From assembly GCA_963662175.1 (NCBI GenBank), contig OY759223.1, positions 7,907,549 to 7,971,548 of the forward strand: 64,000 bases of DNA, in the 5' to 3' direction. A program made the translations under genes and the position numbers. Below are positions 53,846 to 64,000 of this stretch, one piece after another. The stretch's first letter is position 1; every line of letters starts with the position of its first letter. The DNA comes from Aradus depressus (Eukaryota > Arthropoda > Insecta > Hemiptera > Aradidae). The notes under the pieces were generated by a model, which made no database searches, had not been told where the DNA came from, and saw only the letters and a list, made by a program, of their open reading frames with translations.

Positions 53846-54690
53846 GATACATTTTTTTTTTATTTAATGCCTTTAGATAATTACAAAATAAAAGATAAAT
53901 ATTACAGGATAAATAGGCTACCTCCTCCCAGAAGACGGAGTCTGAGTGTGGGAGGGGGAGCAGTCAGCTAGGACTGTACAAACACTGTTAAAAATTATTT
54001 AACATAGTATAGAGAGAAGAAATACAAAAAAAAGAAAAATACAAATATAAATAACAAATAGTATCTTTAGTAAAAAATAAAAAAAATACAATAATAATAA
54101 TTAAAAAAAAAAGAATGAGAAAAAGAAAAAGTGACTAAAATAAGAAATATTCTCGTGATATAGAAGAAAAGCAAAATAAAAATAGATGAATAATGAAGTG
54201 CTGATGGAATGAACCTGACAACCCGGAGACCTGGCATTGAGTTGTAATCGAGTGAGAGACAAGACAAGTGAACATGAAGTTGGCAGAGTACAACAGCATA
54301 CATGGGAAGAGATCAGAACAGAGCGTCGTGCTAGTCAGAGTAGAGAGAACTTAACAAGGACTCAACCTGATCAGAGCTCAGTCCGGTGACCCACTCCATG
54401 ACCCTAGTCATGTACCTGCCCAGAGAACCTCTCCGATTTTCTATTTCTAGTTTTATATCTTTGGGCAAATTATTGAAAAGAGTTGCTATAATAAACGGTG
54501 TCTGTTTGGTCGTCCAAGTGGTGAGTGGTCTGTGTACGATAGTACTGGTGGAGTGAGGGGTTCGTGTCGGGTATCGGTGAGGAACAGAACAGAGAGTAGA
54601 TGAAGCATTTAGGAAAAGCTTTCTAAGGAGGTTTTTGAGGTATATAGAAATGTATACATGAAGTATGCATAATAGAAATGTATACATGAA
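53846..54690 (-). pseudogene. LINE type 4, C-terminal ORF2 fragment and 3' UTR
   Basis: The minus strand (54687-54331) contains HRYPTRTPHSTSTIVHRPL, then TPFIIATLFNNLPKDIKLEI and YMTRVMEWVTGLSSDQVES. The 'YxTR ... F ... NNLPxxIK' pattern marks the C-terminal end of CR1/Jockey-like ORF2. Downstream UTR reaches a T run at about 53846-53860 (poly-A on the minus strand). Confidence 0.75.
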
Positions 54691-54699
54691 GATAGCTTA

Positions 54700-55465
54700 T
54701 AAATTAGATACTTTGAGAGAGACACATGAGTTAGAATTAACAATACTAAAAAATAAAATGAAATAAATAAATATTTCAAAATATGAGTACAAAAATAATA
54801 ATATTAGTAAATATAGTAGGTAATCTTTTTAATTAAATTAAAATTAAAATAATATTTTTTTATAAATGTCCCCGAAGTGACTTTTCCACATTTCGGGACG
54901 TTCTTACGTCTTTAATGCCGCGTTTACCCCAACAAAACAGCTATATAGCTCTTGAATTGAGGTATATAGCTGGAAACGAGTTTCCCCATCGGTTGTCAGT
55001 AAGATCAAAGGGAACTATACAGCTGAGCTAAGTATATAGCCGGGCTGAAGGCAAGTCAATTGACTTAGGAGGTAGAGCAAAAACTTTGTTTTTTTTTTGT
55101 TTTTTTAAATATGCGCAATAATAAACCAAATATTTCAAATTTGGCAGGTAAGTTTAGTTCGTTAATTCAAAATCCAATTTAGATGTTCTAAGAATCCAGT
55201 TATTTTGACCTTTAAAGAAATCCTTTAATATATATGACATGTGATAAAATTTGACTCAAAAATTTCCACAAGAAATTTAAGTAATTCACCTTCGAATTTG
55301 GTTTTATTTACACAATGTTTAAACATTTTTTTTTTTTTTGTTTTAATGATATTTCCGGTGAAGCGAAAGTCAACCATTGAGGAAGGACTAGGTGCTCTTC
55401 CCGCATGTAATAACGACTCAAGTCTCCCCTCAATCGTACAAAATACTATTTACAGAATTCCTGCA
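54700..55465. other. No recognised gene
   Basis: AT-rich. A direct repeat of AGCTATATAGCTCTTGAATT-type strings occurs near 54940-55050 (TATAGCTG four times). No exon supported. Confidence 0.35.
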
Positions 55466-55469
55466 GTCA

Positions 55470-55720
55470 GGTTATCGGTCAAAAATCCGATGCCGAGGTT
55501 TTAACGGAATTTCATGTTTTCCGATCTCTAGATTGCAAATTTCTGTCTGTCTGTATGTTTGTGAACACGATAACTCCCGATAAAATTAATATATCGACAC
55601 GAAATTTTATATGTGTGACCGGAACTCCATAAGGACAACACCTGCTTTCAGCCAAATCGGGAAGGGGGATTAGGGGGGAGGCTTTAAAGGCAAAAAGTCC
55701 AACAAATGCCGTTGTAGTAA
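55470..55720 (+). mobile_element. Family F copy, truncated
   Basis: GGTCAAAAATCCGATGCCGA, GAACACGATAACTCCCGATA, CATAAGGACAACACCTGC. Cut at TGCCGTTGTAGTAAAG. Confidence 0.65.
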
Positions 55721-56160
55721 AGAAGAGTTTATTATAACAGTGGCATTTACAGAGGTACAATTATACAATAAGGTTCCTTAACCATTACCCTTATACACTA
55801 AATACAAATCAAAAATAATCAGTTAAATTAAAAACAATGCCACTGCTTAAGAGTAAATTTTAAAAAAACTCTTAAAGAAAAAAAAATACAAAGTAACTGA
55901 AATTAATTGAAAATAAATAAATTCAAAAACTGAAATTATAATTTAAAATCGTGAACGGATATTTTTGTGTTTCCCTCCCTGAGTTTTCCCTATTTTCTTT
56001 ACCAAAACGTTTCGATTTGTCACACTTAAGTAAAAAGTTTTTACTGAAATTTATTATGTAGTTCAATATTACACTTAATTATTAAAATATATACTTAATT
56101 ACTGAAATATGTATTTAATTATTACAATATTGATTATTTTCATTGTTCTGTGTTTTTCCT
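55721..56160. other. AT-rich, unassigned
   Basis: May be an insert into Family F, with repeated TACTTAATTATTRAAATAT-type units at 56050-56130. No coding. Confidence 0.3.
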
Positions 56161-56570
56161 TCAGTTTACTTCTCCAGCTTTACAAAGTATAGAAGTTATG
56201 AAATCCGTTAAAAACTGTAATAACTGCCGTTATAAATTTTATTGACACAAAATTTCATTTGTGAATTCAAAACTGCATAAGGAAGACACATAATTTTTCA
56301 GCGGAATTAGCAAAAGGTGAGGGGGCTCAACTCAAAAATCACAATAACTGCCGATGTAATGAACGTATCGACATGAAATTTCATATTTAAAGTCAAAACC
56401 CTATCAGGACATAATCTGTAAAATTTCAGCGATATCGGACAAAGGGAAAGGGGGGGGGCTCGTTTCAAAAACCCTAATAACTATAATTAATTTATCGACA
56501 CAAAATTTAGTATGAGGATTTCAGAAGCCACTATATAAATATAAGTATTGGATAATATTAGTCCAAGACT

Positions 56571-57072
56571 GGATAACAAACGATGGTCGCGCTTTTCCGA
56601 TGGCCGAATCGACATTTGTGTGTATTCCTGACGTCCGAGTCCGCCTGCGCTCCACTTGGGTACAGCCCAATCACTGGACATCTCAGGTACTGTCAGGTCA
56701 GGGCGACTTCAACTCCATACTCTTCTTCTTCAAAAAGAGAAGGATAGCCCGAACTGTTCGTGTGGCGGCATTGAGACTGCAGAACATGTGGTCCTCGATT
56801 GTCCACTGTACGGCAGGTCTAGGGTGGAGTTGATCCGCGCGACAGGAACAGAAAAAGGCCTTTTGACCCGGCGCCGGGGGAGATTGACGGGCCAGGCCCA
56901 AGTTCTACCCCCGGCGACCGCGATGTAGAAGCAGCCCCACTCCACTCATCTCGAGCTCTCTCGGCGCCACCAGGCAGCCGCAATACAAGGGGGTCTTGGG
57001 AGCGCCAGTCTGTCCCGTAAGGGAACACTGTGAATAAACCGGCCGGGTGATTTGCCGGAGCACTCGATAAAA
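56571..57072 (+). pseudogene. LINE type 1, 5'-truncated copy b (frameshifted, deleted)
   Basis: Same 3' region as 44872-45470. It extends further 5' (AESTFVCIPDVRVRLRS, QVLSGQGDFNSILFFFK). One inserted base near 56735 breaks the frame before SPNCSCGGIETAEHVVLDC. About 80 bp coding for the SWREQ region and ~100 bp of the UTR are deleted. Ends in an A tract at 57070. The flanks TATTGGATAATATTAG and TATTGGATATTAG suggest a target duplication. Confidence 0.85.
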
Positions 57073-57136
57073 AAAAATATTGGATATTAGCGCAAGCTGT
57101 TGACTAGTTTTGAAAGGAAAGCGAAATGTTAATATA

Positions 57137-57417
57137 GGTTTAGGTTTTAGGTTTTATGACTCATGCCCGGGCTTTAACTACGAGGTCATATCGCCTACTA
57201 CCAGAGTGCTCTTTCGTCACTCTGGTGGACATGAGCCCGACTCTACTGTGGGAGTCCTAAATTTTGCCTACCCTAAATTTTTATTCACCTAGGTTAGGGG
57301 TCTTTAACGAGTACCTGACATCGTACAGGCTCGGGACCATCGCTTAACGTCCCATCCGAAGGACGGCGTGCTTAAGTTTATTTTACCTCCCAGATAAAAT
57401 AAACTAAGGGCCTCGGG
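57137..57417 (-). mobile_element. SINE-A, 5'-truncated, 10-bp target duplication
   Basis: TGTTAATATA at 57127-57136 and 57418-57427. The tRNA head is absent. The tail is altered to GGTTTAGGTTTTAGG. Confidence 0.93.
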
Positions 57418-57695
57418 TGTTAATATATTAACTCGTCCTGGGGAAGTACATTGACAGTGATTCAGCCACGACTTTTTTTTCTTCAAAATGATTCAGAATG
57501 ATGGGAAGAGGAAAGTGATACAGGAACCAGGGATGCGGAAAGAAGTGAGGAACCAGGAAATAAAAAATGTATAGAAAAAATAGGTAATTAAATGGTTACT
57601 TACAAAATTGACATAGAATGATGTAATTAGAGAAAATATTATATTACTTAATTAGCTGAACATATCGGGTGCGGCGCTTTTATTATTATATAGTA

Positions 57696-58373
57696 CAGTA
57701 GAACCTCTTTAAGTCGAACCTCGATAAGTCGAAAACCTCCAAAACTCGAAAAAAAAGTTTTGTTCCTTTCCCTTCAAGCCCCAAAACCTCCATTACTCGA
57801 AATCTCAACCCTCTATTAGTCGAAATAATCAGTGAGTCCCTACAAGCCATTTTGATACATATTTTCCCTCTATAACTCGAAAAAATAATTTTGGACCTCT
57901 GTATCTCGAATATAGCAATGTTTTATTTTACAACCTTTACAACTCGATTATTTGAAACTTATTACCTCTATAGCTCGAAGAAAAATAAGTTACCGACTTT
58001 ACGAATTTGCCGACAATGTACACCATTGTTTCTTAGAAAACAACTTAGGAGTATACAATAAATTGGATTACCAATTATCTAAAGAAAAAAAAAATTACTG
58101 ACTTTTTATAATACCTACATATACTACGTATTTTTTATTTTAAGGATATTTTGAAATAATGTTGATTTATAATAAATATAAATATGTTTGTTACCTTTGT
58201 AACTTGAATGTTTATTTATTTCACCTCTCTAACTCAAAATTAATTAGAATGAATCTTAACCTCTACAAGTCGAATCAAAATCCGCCTAAGTCGAAATCCT
58301 CCATAAGTCGAAAACTCTATAACTCGAATTTTTTGGCGTCTCCCTTGATGTTCGACTTATAGAGCTTCTACTG
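57696..58373. mobile_element. Pogo/Tigger-type MITE, copy 2 (empty-site copy)
   Basis: CAGTAGAACCTCTTTAAGTC to the inverse end, flanked by TA on both sides. At about 57812 it reads AACCCTCTATTAGTCG with no palindrome. Confidence 0.9.
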
Positions 58374-58379
58374 TATTTG

Positions 58380-58590
58380 AATCCAGAACGTCTTCTCTGG
58401 TCCCCACCACTGCGGATAATTAATAGATGCTGGAGTTTTTTTATTTGAATGTAATATTTTATATCGATACATTCATTACATCGACAGTTATTGGGATTTT
58501 CAAATACATGCAATTTCGGTGAAAACTCAATTCGAAATTTTTGACTGATTACATAACTTCCCCTATACTTCATAAAGCTGGGAAAGTAAA
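58380..58590 (-). mobile_element. Family F fragment
   Basis: ATCGATACATTCATTACATC, GTGAAAACTCAATTCGAAAT, hairpin ACTTCCCCTATACTTCATAA. Confidence 0.65.
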
Positions 58591-58860
58591 ATTAACCTTG
58601 AAAATGGGCCCCTGTCGCCTATGCCACCGTGGCAATTCACAATTTCATTCATAAAATACAAAAAGGTACCATTTCATTCATTGATGGACGGCTGGGGTCA
58701 GAGACCAGACATCACAGAGCCTATTTTTACGAGAGATCACGACTTTCCAGTTCTTGTATCATCAACAATTATCCACTCACTGACAATGAGTTTTAGCTTT
58801 TCTTAGTCTGCTTGTATATGGACCCTCAATAATTTTTTTGAAAAGTGGAAAAAGGTAAAC
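58591..58860. other. No recognised gene
   Basis: Near-average composition. CCCTGTCGCCTATGCCACCG is the most GC-rich part. An open plus frame of 61 codons has no supporting signs. Confidence 0.3.
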
Positions 58861-58869
58861 TTACTGATA

Positions 58870-59480
58870 AAAAATTAGCAGGTGAATCACCATATGCACT
58901 TCCCCATCACGAATTAATCTTCAATTACGTTTTCGCCCTTCCTCCAAAGTCAATCGACCCTTTGGGCCAAAACGCAATATTTGACTTACATAGTGACTCA
59001 TCATACTAAATATTGGAGGGCGCCGGTAGCTCAGTGGTATGCGTGCTTGTCTTCTGAGCTCAAGATCGTGGGTTCGAAACCCGACCGAGGCCCTTAGTTT
59101 ATTTTATCTGGGAGGTAAAATACACTTAAGCCCGCCGTCCTTCGGATGGAATGTTAAGCGATGGTCCCGAGCCTGTATGATGTCCGGTACTCGTTAAAGA
59201 CCCCTGCCCTAGATGAATAAAAATTTAGGGTAGACAAAATTCAGGACTCCCACATTAGAGTCGGGCTCATGTCCACCAGAGTGACGAAAAACCGCTCTGG
59301 TAGTAGGCGATATGACCTCGTAGTTAAAGCCTGGGCATGAGTCATAAAACCTAACCTACTAAATATTGTGCAGATACATTCATTAAATCGGTTATTAGGG
59401 TATTTGGGTCGAGCCCCCCTTCCCTTCGACTGATTACGCGGAAAATTAATAGGTGCCATCCTTATGTAGTTTTGAATTTA
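58870..59480 (-). mobile_element. Family F copy split by SINE-A
   Basis: AGGTGAATCACCATATGCAC, CTTCCCCATCACGAATTAAT, then after the SINE CGCGGAAAATTAATAGGTGC. Confidence 0.7.
59016..59356 (+). mobile_element. SINE-A copy, 12-bp target duplication
   Basis: TACTAAATATTG at 59004-59015 and 59357-59368. Complete head and body; tail CCTAACC. Confidence 0.96.
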
Positions 59481-59604
59481 TACTCAAAAATGAATAGGGA
59501 TTATGTTCCGAAAATCTGCTCACCGCCGTCGAAATCCAAAATTATTGTTGTAATTAAATATTTTAATAAAATACAACATGAAAAAAATACAAGGATACCT
59601 TAAG

Positions 59605-59935
59605 AATATCTATAAATAAACCCAAATATTTGTTCTCTTATTGTATGCTATTCATTTTCTCTGTTAACCCGTAAGATAATTTATACCTTTGGATTAGTTT
59701 TAACATTTTTGCAAAATTTAGAAAAAACAATATGGCATCTCTTTAGTAAATTTAAATGAAATCCAAATGAAAAGTTTGTTAATTGAAATTTTTTTAAATA
59801 CGTGCACTTAAAAATTGCACGTCTTGAACTTTCGATATTATTTTTAGGGCCCTTCTCGGAAACTTTTAGAAAACAAAATTTAGTAGAAGATCAGCTATAA
59901 TTTCTACAGGAAATGTGGTAATTTTATTATTAATT
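59605..59935 (-). mobile_element. Family G copy 8
   Basis: CCAAATATTTGTTCTCTTAT, GTGCACTTAAAAATTGCACG, TTAGGGCCCTTCTCGG, TTTCTACAGGAAATGTGG. Confidence 0.72.
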
Positions 59936-60059
59936 ATATTCAATTAATGATTATTATTTTATTTATAATTTAAAACATAAATTTTTTAATTATCACAGGG
60001 GATTGATGTAAGCAGTTATTGCCTTAATGTTCTAAATTAACAATTTTGAACTAAAGTAA

Positions 60060-60324
60060 TAAAAAAGGTTTTATGAGTTGAAACGCATTGAATAATATAA
60101 AACTATATCGGTTCTGTAATTGAGTTTTCTTTCATAATAGATTGCGCTGCTCTTAGAAAGGCCTGGCATTTCGCTGAACGAACAGGAAGGTCTTTCTGCA
60201 CGACCTCACCCCCACGGATCCTGGTCGACAAGAATTAGATGTCTAGAAGAACAGGATGGCAACCTCTAAATAGCCATGGGGTAAACCATATAATCTCTTA
60301 TTCGTGAACATAGCAGATGAAAAA
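60060..60324. other. Unassigned, no gene supported
   Basis: A GC-richer part (60140-60250) is open in two plus frames (for example CAALRKAWHFAERTGRSF). No family or splice sites recognised. Confidence 0.25.
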
Positions 60325-60750
60325 AAATATCAGTGAATCACTGGTAATGTACATCCCCGAATTAATCTACTAAGTATTCGCTCTCCCTCCAGAACTTAAG
60401 CCGATTTCGCGGAAAATTAATAGGTGTTATGAGGATTTGATTTTCAATATAAAATGGCATGACGATACATCGGTAGAGTTTTTTAAATTTGAGTCCTCTC
60501 TAATCTCCCCCTTCCCTTCGGTCGATTTGGCTGAAAATCAATAGGTGTCGTTCTTATGAAGTTCTGTATACACATATAAAATTTCGTGTCGATACATTCA
60601 TTCTACAGGGAGTTTTGGAAACATACAGAGATTTTTTTTTTTCATTTTTGGATTCAGGAAGTAGAAAACATGAAATTCCTGTGAAAACTTAACATCGGAT
60701 TTTGACCGATTTCATAACTTCCTGTATACTTCGTAAAGGAAGTAAAAAGT
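60325..60750 (-). mobile_element. Family F copy
   Basis: AGTGAATCACTGGTAATGTA, two blocks, then CATAACTTCCTGTATACTTC, GTAAAGGAAGTAAAA. Confidence 0.7.
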
Positions 60751-60855
60751 AGTGCTTTCCCAGCTGAATTTATTTGACAATCAACTAACTATTAATGTCC
60801 GAATACATTTTTTGCGTTCTGTGTTGATATAGTGGAAATACTAATGAATAAAATA

Positions 60856-61061
60856 AAAATCTACATTTGCGAAACATATAAATGATATGGGTCACTCATT
60901 CAACGAAACAACCGGCATAAAATACCTCCACTTATGTGAAAAAGGTAGACCATTAGATTCTCTAGAACAGCTAGAAATTAATAGGACTCGAAAAAATGGT
61001 AATTGTTTAAACGACCAGACACACTTCAAATTTTCTCCTTTGCTAATCCCTTTCAGATAAC
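60856..61061 (+). pseudogene. Penelope-like ORF (type 3), C-terminal GIY-YIG region
   Basis: Frame from about 60856: STFAKHINDMGHSFNETTGI, KYLHLCEKGRPLDSLEQLEI, then LNDQTHFKFSPLLIPF before TAA. 'F-KH-x-GHSF', 'LH-x-KGRxLD-LEQLEI' and the LNDQTHF end are characteristic of Penelope-like ORFs. An in-frame stop lies just upstream, and the RT part is lost. The 3' UTR leads to a hammerhead-like motif. Confidence 0.8.
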
Positions 61062-61294
61062 AAATATCCATGACATTTATCTAGGTTCCTTACTTCCTAC
61101 ATATATTGTACATTTGTTATATTGTTTTCTTGTAATGTTAGTTTTTAGTTCTATTTTAATTTTATTTTCTTGGTTTTCAAATAAGTGCACAGTTAGCTAT
61201 TACAGTTAGAATATAGACTTCCACCTCCTGGTTTTACCAGAGGAGGGGACCCTTTCACCTCAGGTACTCTTAGGTCTGAATTATTGTTGAACAT

Positions 61295-61330
61295 TGTGCT
61301 GACGATGGCGTAAGCCGAAACCGGTACACA
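61295..61330 (+). ncRNA. Hammerhead-like motif, PLE type 3
   Basis: 36 nt: stem I TGTG/CACA, core CTGACGA, extra T, stem II GGC-GTAA-GCC with a GNRA loop, GAAA, palindromic stem III ACCGGT, A at the cleavage position. Every pairing is intact. Confidence 0.65.
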
Positions 61331-61429
61331 TTTAAGTATATATTTGTTGAATTAGACAATATAAGTGTTTTATCTATCATTTAATTTTATTAACTAACTA
61401 TTAGCTCTCTCCTTAGGTCTTCATCGTCT

Positions 61430-61895
61430 TTGGTCAATTTGGCTGAAAGATAAGCTCCTCTTCCTCTAATTATCTCCTTCCATTTGGTTGAAAATAGGCC
61501 CATATTTATGGGCTTCTAACTCCACATAAAAAATTTCCGATCTCCTAGATTCCAAATATGAAAAAACATTGCATGTGTGACTGTGAATGTATCGACAGGA
61601 AATTTTATATGTGAATCCACTATCGACGACATGAATTCAAAACCCCGTAAGGACGACACTTATTAATTTGCCGCAGAATCGGCAGACGGGGGACTCCTCA
61701 AAATCCCAATAACTGCTGGTGTAATGAGTTTATCGACATGAAATTTAGTATTTGGAGGATTTGGAGTCCCTATGTACGTCAACTGTCGACTATTAGCGCT
61801 AACGAGCGACTGGTTTTCGAAGAGGAGCGGAAAGGTTATTGATTAATTCGTTCTGGGGAAGTACATTGCCGGTGATTCACCGACGACCTTTTTTT
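61430..61895. mobile_element. Family F, mixed-orientation copy
   Basis: First part in minus order (TTTGGTCAATTTGGCTGAAA), then plus order from about 61545 to CTGGGGAAGTACATTGCCGG, TTCACCGACGACC. Confidence 0.65.
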
Positions 61896-61974
61896 TTTTA
61901 TTCAAAGTAATTGGAAAATTCCAGTGAAAACAACATGGAATTCTGGAGAAAACGTCCCCTTATTATTTAAGTAT

Positions 61975-62322
61975 AGGTTAGGTTAGGTTTTATGACTCAT
62001 GCCCGGGCTTTAACTACGAGGTCATATCGCCTACTACCAGAGCGCTCTTTCGTCACTCTGGTGGACATGAGCCCGACTCTACTGTGGGAGTACTAAATTT
62101 TGCCTACCCTAAATTTTTATTCACCTAGGATAGGGGTCTTTATCGAGTACCTGACATGGTACTGGCTCGGGACCATCGCTTACGCCCCATCAGAAGGACG
62201 GCGTGCTTAAGTTTATTTTACCTCCCAAATAAAATAAACTAAAAGGCCTCGGTCGGGTTTCGAACCCACGATCTTGAGCTCAGAAGGCAAGCACTCATAC
62301 CACTGAGCTACCGGCGCCCTCT
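61975..62322 (-). mobile_element. SINE-A copy, full length
   Basis: GGTTAGGTTAGG tail to intact head. The flanks TTATTTAAGTATA and TTATTTAATTATA are a probable 13-bp duplication with two changes. Confidence 0.94.
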
Positions 62323-62444
62323 TATTTAATTATATTTAATATTTATTATTTGTTAATTTTATTATTTCAATTATTTTCATTTTTATTTTACATATTATTC
62401 ATATTATCACAGTAGATAGTTTTTTTTTATTTGAGTATACTACT

Positions 62445-62790
62445 CCCCCTTCCCTTTGGTCGATTTGTCTGAAAATCAATAGATGTCGTTCTTATTGAGT
62501 TCTTAATACACATATAAAATTTCGTGTCGATACATTCGTTCTACCGGGAGTTGTGGAAGCAGACTTTTTTTTCTTCATTTTTGGATTCAGGAAGTCGGAA
62601 AACATGAAATTCCGTTGAAAACTTAACATCGGATTTTGACCTATTATATAACTTCCCCTATACTTCATAGTCGGGGAAGTAAAAAAGAATGTCGGTGAAT
62701 CATCGGCAATGAACTTCCCCAACAACATCGAATTTTGAAGCGAACTTCCCCTGAATTACGTAGACGCGGGGAGGCAAAAACTCTCACATG
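62445..62790 (-). mobile_element. Family F copy with duplicated ends
   Basis: CCTTTGGTCGATTTGTCTGA, hairpin AACTTCCCCTATACTTCATA, AGTCGGGGAAGTAAAA, then GTCGGTGAATCATCGGCAAT as a second end. Confidence 0.65.
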
Positions 62791-62995
62791 TTATCAGCAA
62801 AACAAACAAGATAAAACTAAAAGTACGTCATTTGTTAATAAATAAAATGAAGAAGTTCACAGTTCCTTGTTAACACACTTTCAGGACAATTTCACAAACA
62901 ATGGGCTTTTCCAATCATTCACTTACAAACACTTCTACGAAATGTTCTTGACTTCATTCATTAACATACCTTCTACGAAAGTTAGTTAGAAATTC

Positions 62996-63184
62996 GAGGG
63001 CGCCGGTAGCTCAATGGTGTGCGTGCTTGCTTACTGAGCTAAACGACGCGGGTTCGAAACCCGTCCGAGGCCCTTATTTTATTCTATCTGAGAAGTAAAT
63101 GTCCCGAGCCTGCACGATGTCAGGTAGTGGGCGATATGACCTTGTAGTTAAAGCCCGGGCATGAGTCATAATAACTAACCAACC
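62996..63184 (+). mobile_element. SINE-A copy with large inner deletion, TAACTAACC tail
   Basis: Intact head (GGTTCGAAACCCGTCCGAGG), then GAGAAGTAA joined to ATGTCCCGAGCC and CAGGTAGTGGGCGATATG. Tail ATAATAACTAACCAACC. Confidence 0.92.
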
Positions 63185-63860
63185 TTCACACATATAAAAT
63201 TTCGTGTCGATACGTTCACAGACACACAGAAATATTCTTTGTCATTTTAAAAATCTGGAACTCCAACAAAACCCTTCACACTGACCTTAACGTACCTTTC
63301 TCATCACTGAAGTCGCTAAATCCAAATATAAAAAATTATTTTCCCTTCTTAGTTCCCACAATAATCCTCTAGTCCGTGCCCTCCATTCTGTCACACTTCC
63401 CCAACGACGGCTTAAGCGTCAATGGCCTAGAGACCTCCTTAGCAGCAGCAGTGACAGTGACAGTGATTAGTTACAAATGAGAGAAAATCAGTGACTAGAG
63501 AGTGTCACCACTGGGTGATTTCCCCCCTCTTGACATTTTGACTTTGCCATTATCTCTTTATTAGCACATTTGTATTTATTTGTATACAGTCGTAAATAGC
63601 TATTTGTAAAAAATAAATTAATAAAAAAAAAATGAATAAAAAAAAATAAAAAAAATCTGGAGGTCGGAAAATATGAAATTCCGTTGAAAACTCCGAATCG
63701 AATTTCTGCCAGAATACATAACTTCCCCTATACTTAGAGGTAAAAATGTCGTCGGTGAATCACCCGAAATGAACTTCCCCAGCACAAATTATCAAATACG
63801 TTTTTGCTCTCAAAAATCAATAGTTGATTTACCTAAAAGTTTCTGAATTCTCATAATAAA
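63185..63860 (-). mobile_element. Family F copy split by a LINE
   Basis: ATAAAATTTCGTGTCGATAC, then the LINE 63259-63648, then GGAGGTCGGAAAATATGAAA and hairpin ACTTCCCCTATACTTAG. Confidence 0.75.
63259..63648 (+). pseudogene. LINE type 2 (Jockey-like) 5'-truncated copy c
   Basis: Short copy starting in SNKTLHTDLNVP, with LLSSHNNPLVRALHSV and RQWPRDLLSSSSDSDSD before the stop. A small change near 63300 shifts the frame. Ends in an A-rich tail. AAAATCTGGA before and after it is the target duplication. Confidence 0.88.
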
Positions 63861-64000
63861 TTAGGGCAACCTCGAAAGCCGGCTAGCATAGAACAATTAA
63901 GTCTGTGAGTTTCCAATAGACGGACTTCTAAGTTAAAAGGATTTACAATTGACCTCATTTATGTTCTAGAGGAAACTGAGAAAGAAAAAAAACGGGTTTG

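Larger units (their letters stand above)
56165..57480 (+). mobile_element. Family F copy split by LINE and SINE
   Basis: Pieces at 56165-56570, 57073-57136 and 57418-57480 restore the family order: blocks, then GATATTAGCGCAAGC, then CTGGGGAAGTACATTGACAG and TTCAGCCACGACTTTTT. Confidence 0.78.
60800..61345 (+). mobile_element. Penelope-like element type 3, 3' part
   Basis: C-terminal coding (60856-61061), ~230 bp of 3' UTR, then the hammerhead-like motif and its trailing sequence. This copy links the ribozyme type to its protein in the same orientation. Confidence 0.75.

Noticed and set aside
54067..54303. Hydrophobic minus ORF as a membrane protein
   Set aside because: Lies in the AT-rich 3' UTR of LINE type 4; composition alone explains the hydrophobic residues.

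Overview
The window looks like AT-rich nuclear DNA from an arthropod, most likely an insect. It has spliced exons with GT-AG borders, mariner, pogo/Tigger, hAT and Helitron DNA elements, several non-LTR and Penelope-like retroelements, and SINEs ending in CCTAA units (TTAGG on the other strand, the insect telomere repeat). No species is recognised. No bacterial, organellar, rRNA or CRISPR features were seen.

Host gene: four minus-strand exons fit one another in reading phase (12746-12842, 11220-11415, 625-762, then 205 down past base 1). They encode the distal F-BAR and coiled-coil part of a protein resembling the Fps/Fes/Fer non-receptor tyrosine kinases. One intron is about 10.5 kb. The N-terminal exons were not found in 12.8-64 kb, and the SH2 and kinase exons should lie left of base 1. 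A second exon-like segment (14184-14292, minus) is unidentified.

Mobile DNA fills the rest. (1) SINE-A, tRNA-derived, about 345 bp, roughly 30 full or partial copies, many with target-site duplications. (2) SINE-B and a possible SINE-C, also tRNA-derived. (3) 'Family F', a dispersed repeat with hairpin and inverted ends and inner repeats, more than 25 copies, often the landing site for other elements. (4) 'Family G', about 700 bp, nine copies. (5) Three Helitrons, two hAT-type MITEs, three pogo/Tigger-type elements without visible transposase and one with a transposase fragment, and a broken mariner. (6) 5'-truncated LINEs of four kinds. (7) Penelope-like remnants with GIY-YIG C-terminal coding pieces. 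Family letters are my own labels.

The most interesting signal is a set of hammerhead-ribozyme-like motifs at the ends of the Penelope-like elements. At least five unrelated sequences share the order stem I, CTGANGA, one extra base, a stem II hairpin, GAAA, a palindromic stem III, a cleavage base, and the stem I partner. The stems change together while the core stays. Other strong signals are the telomere-like SINE tail, a perfect 68-bp palindrome inserted in one MITE whose sister copy shows the empty site, a nested 2-kb inverted structure at 14373-16400, and a 27-bp tandem repeat carrying a consensus 5' splice site in every unit. Copy boundaries of Families F and G are estimates by eye.
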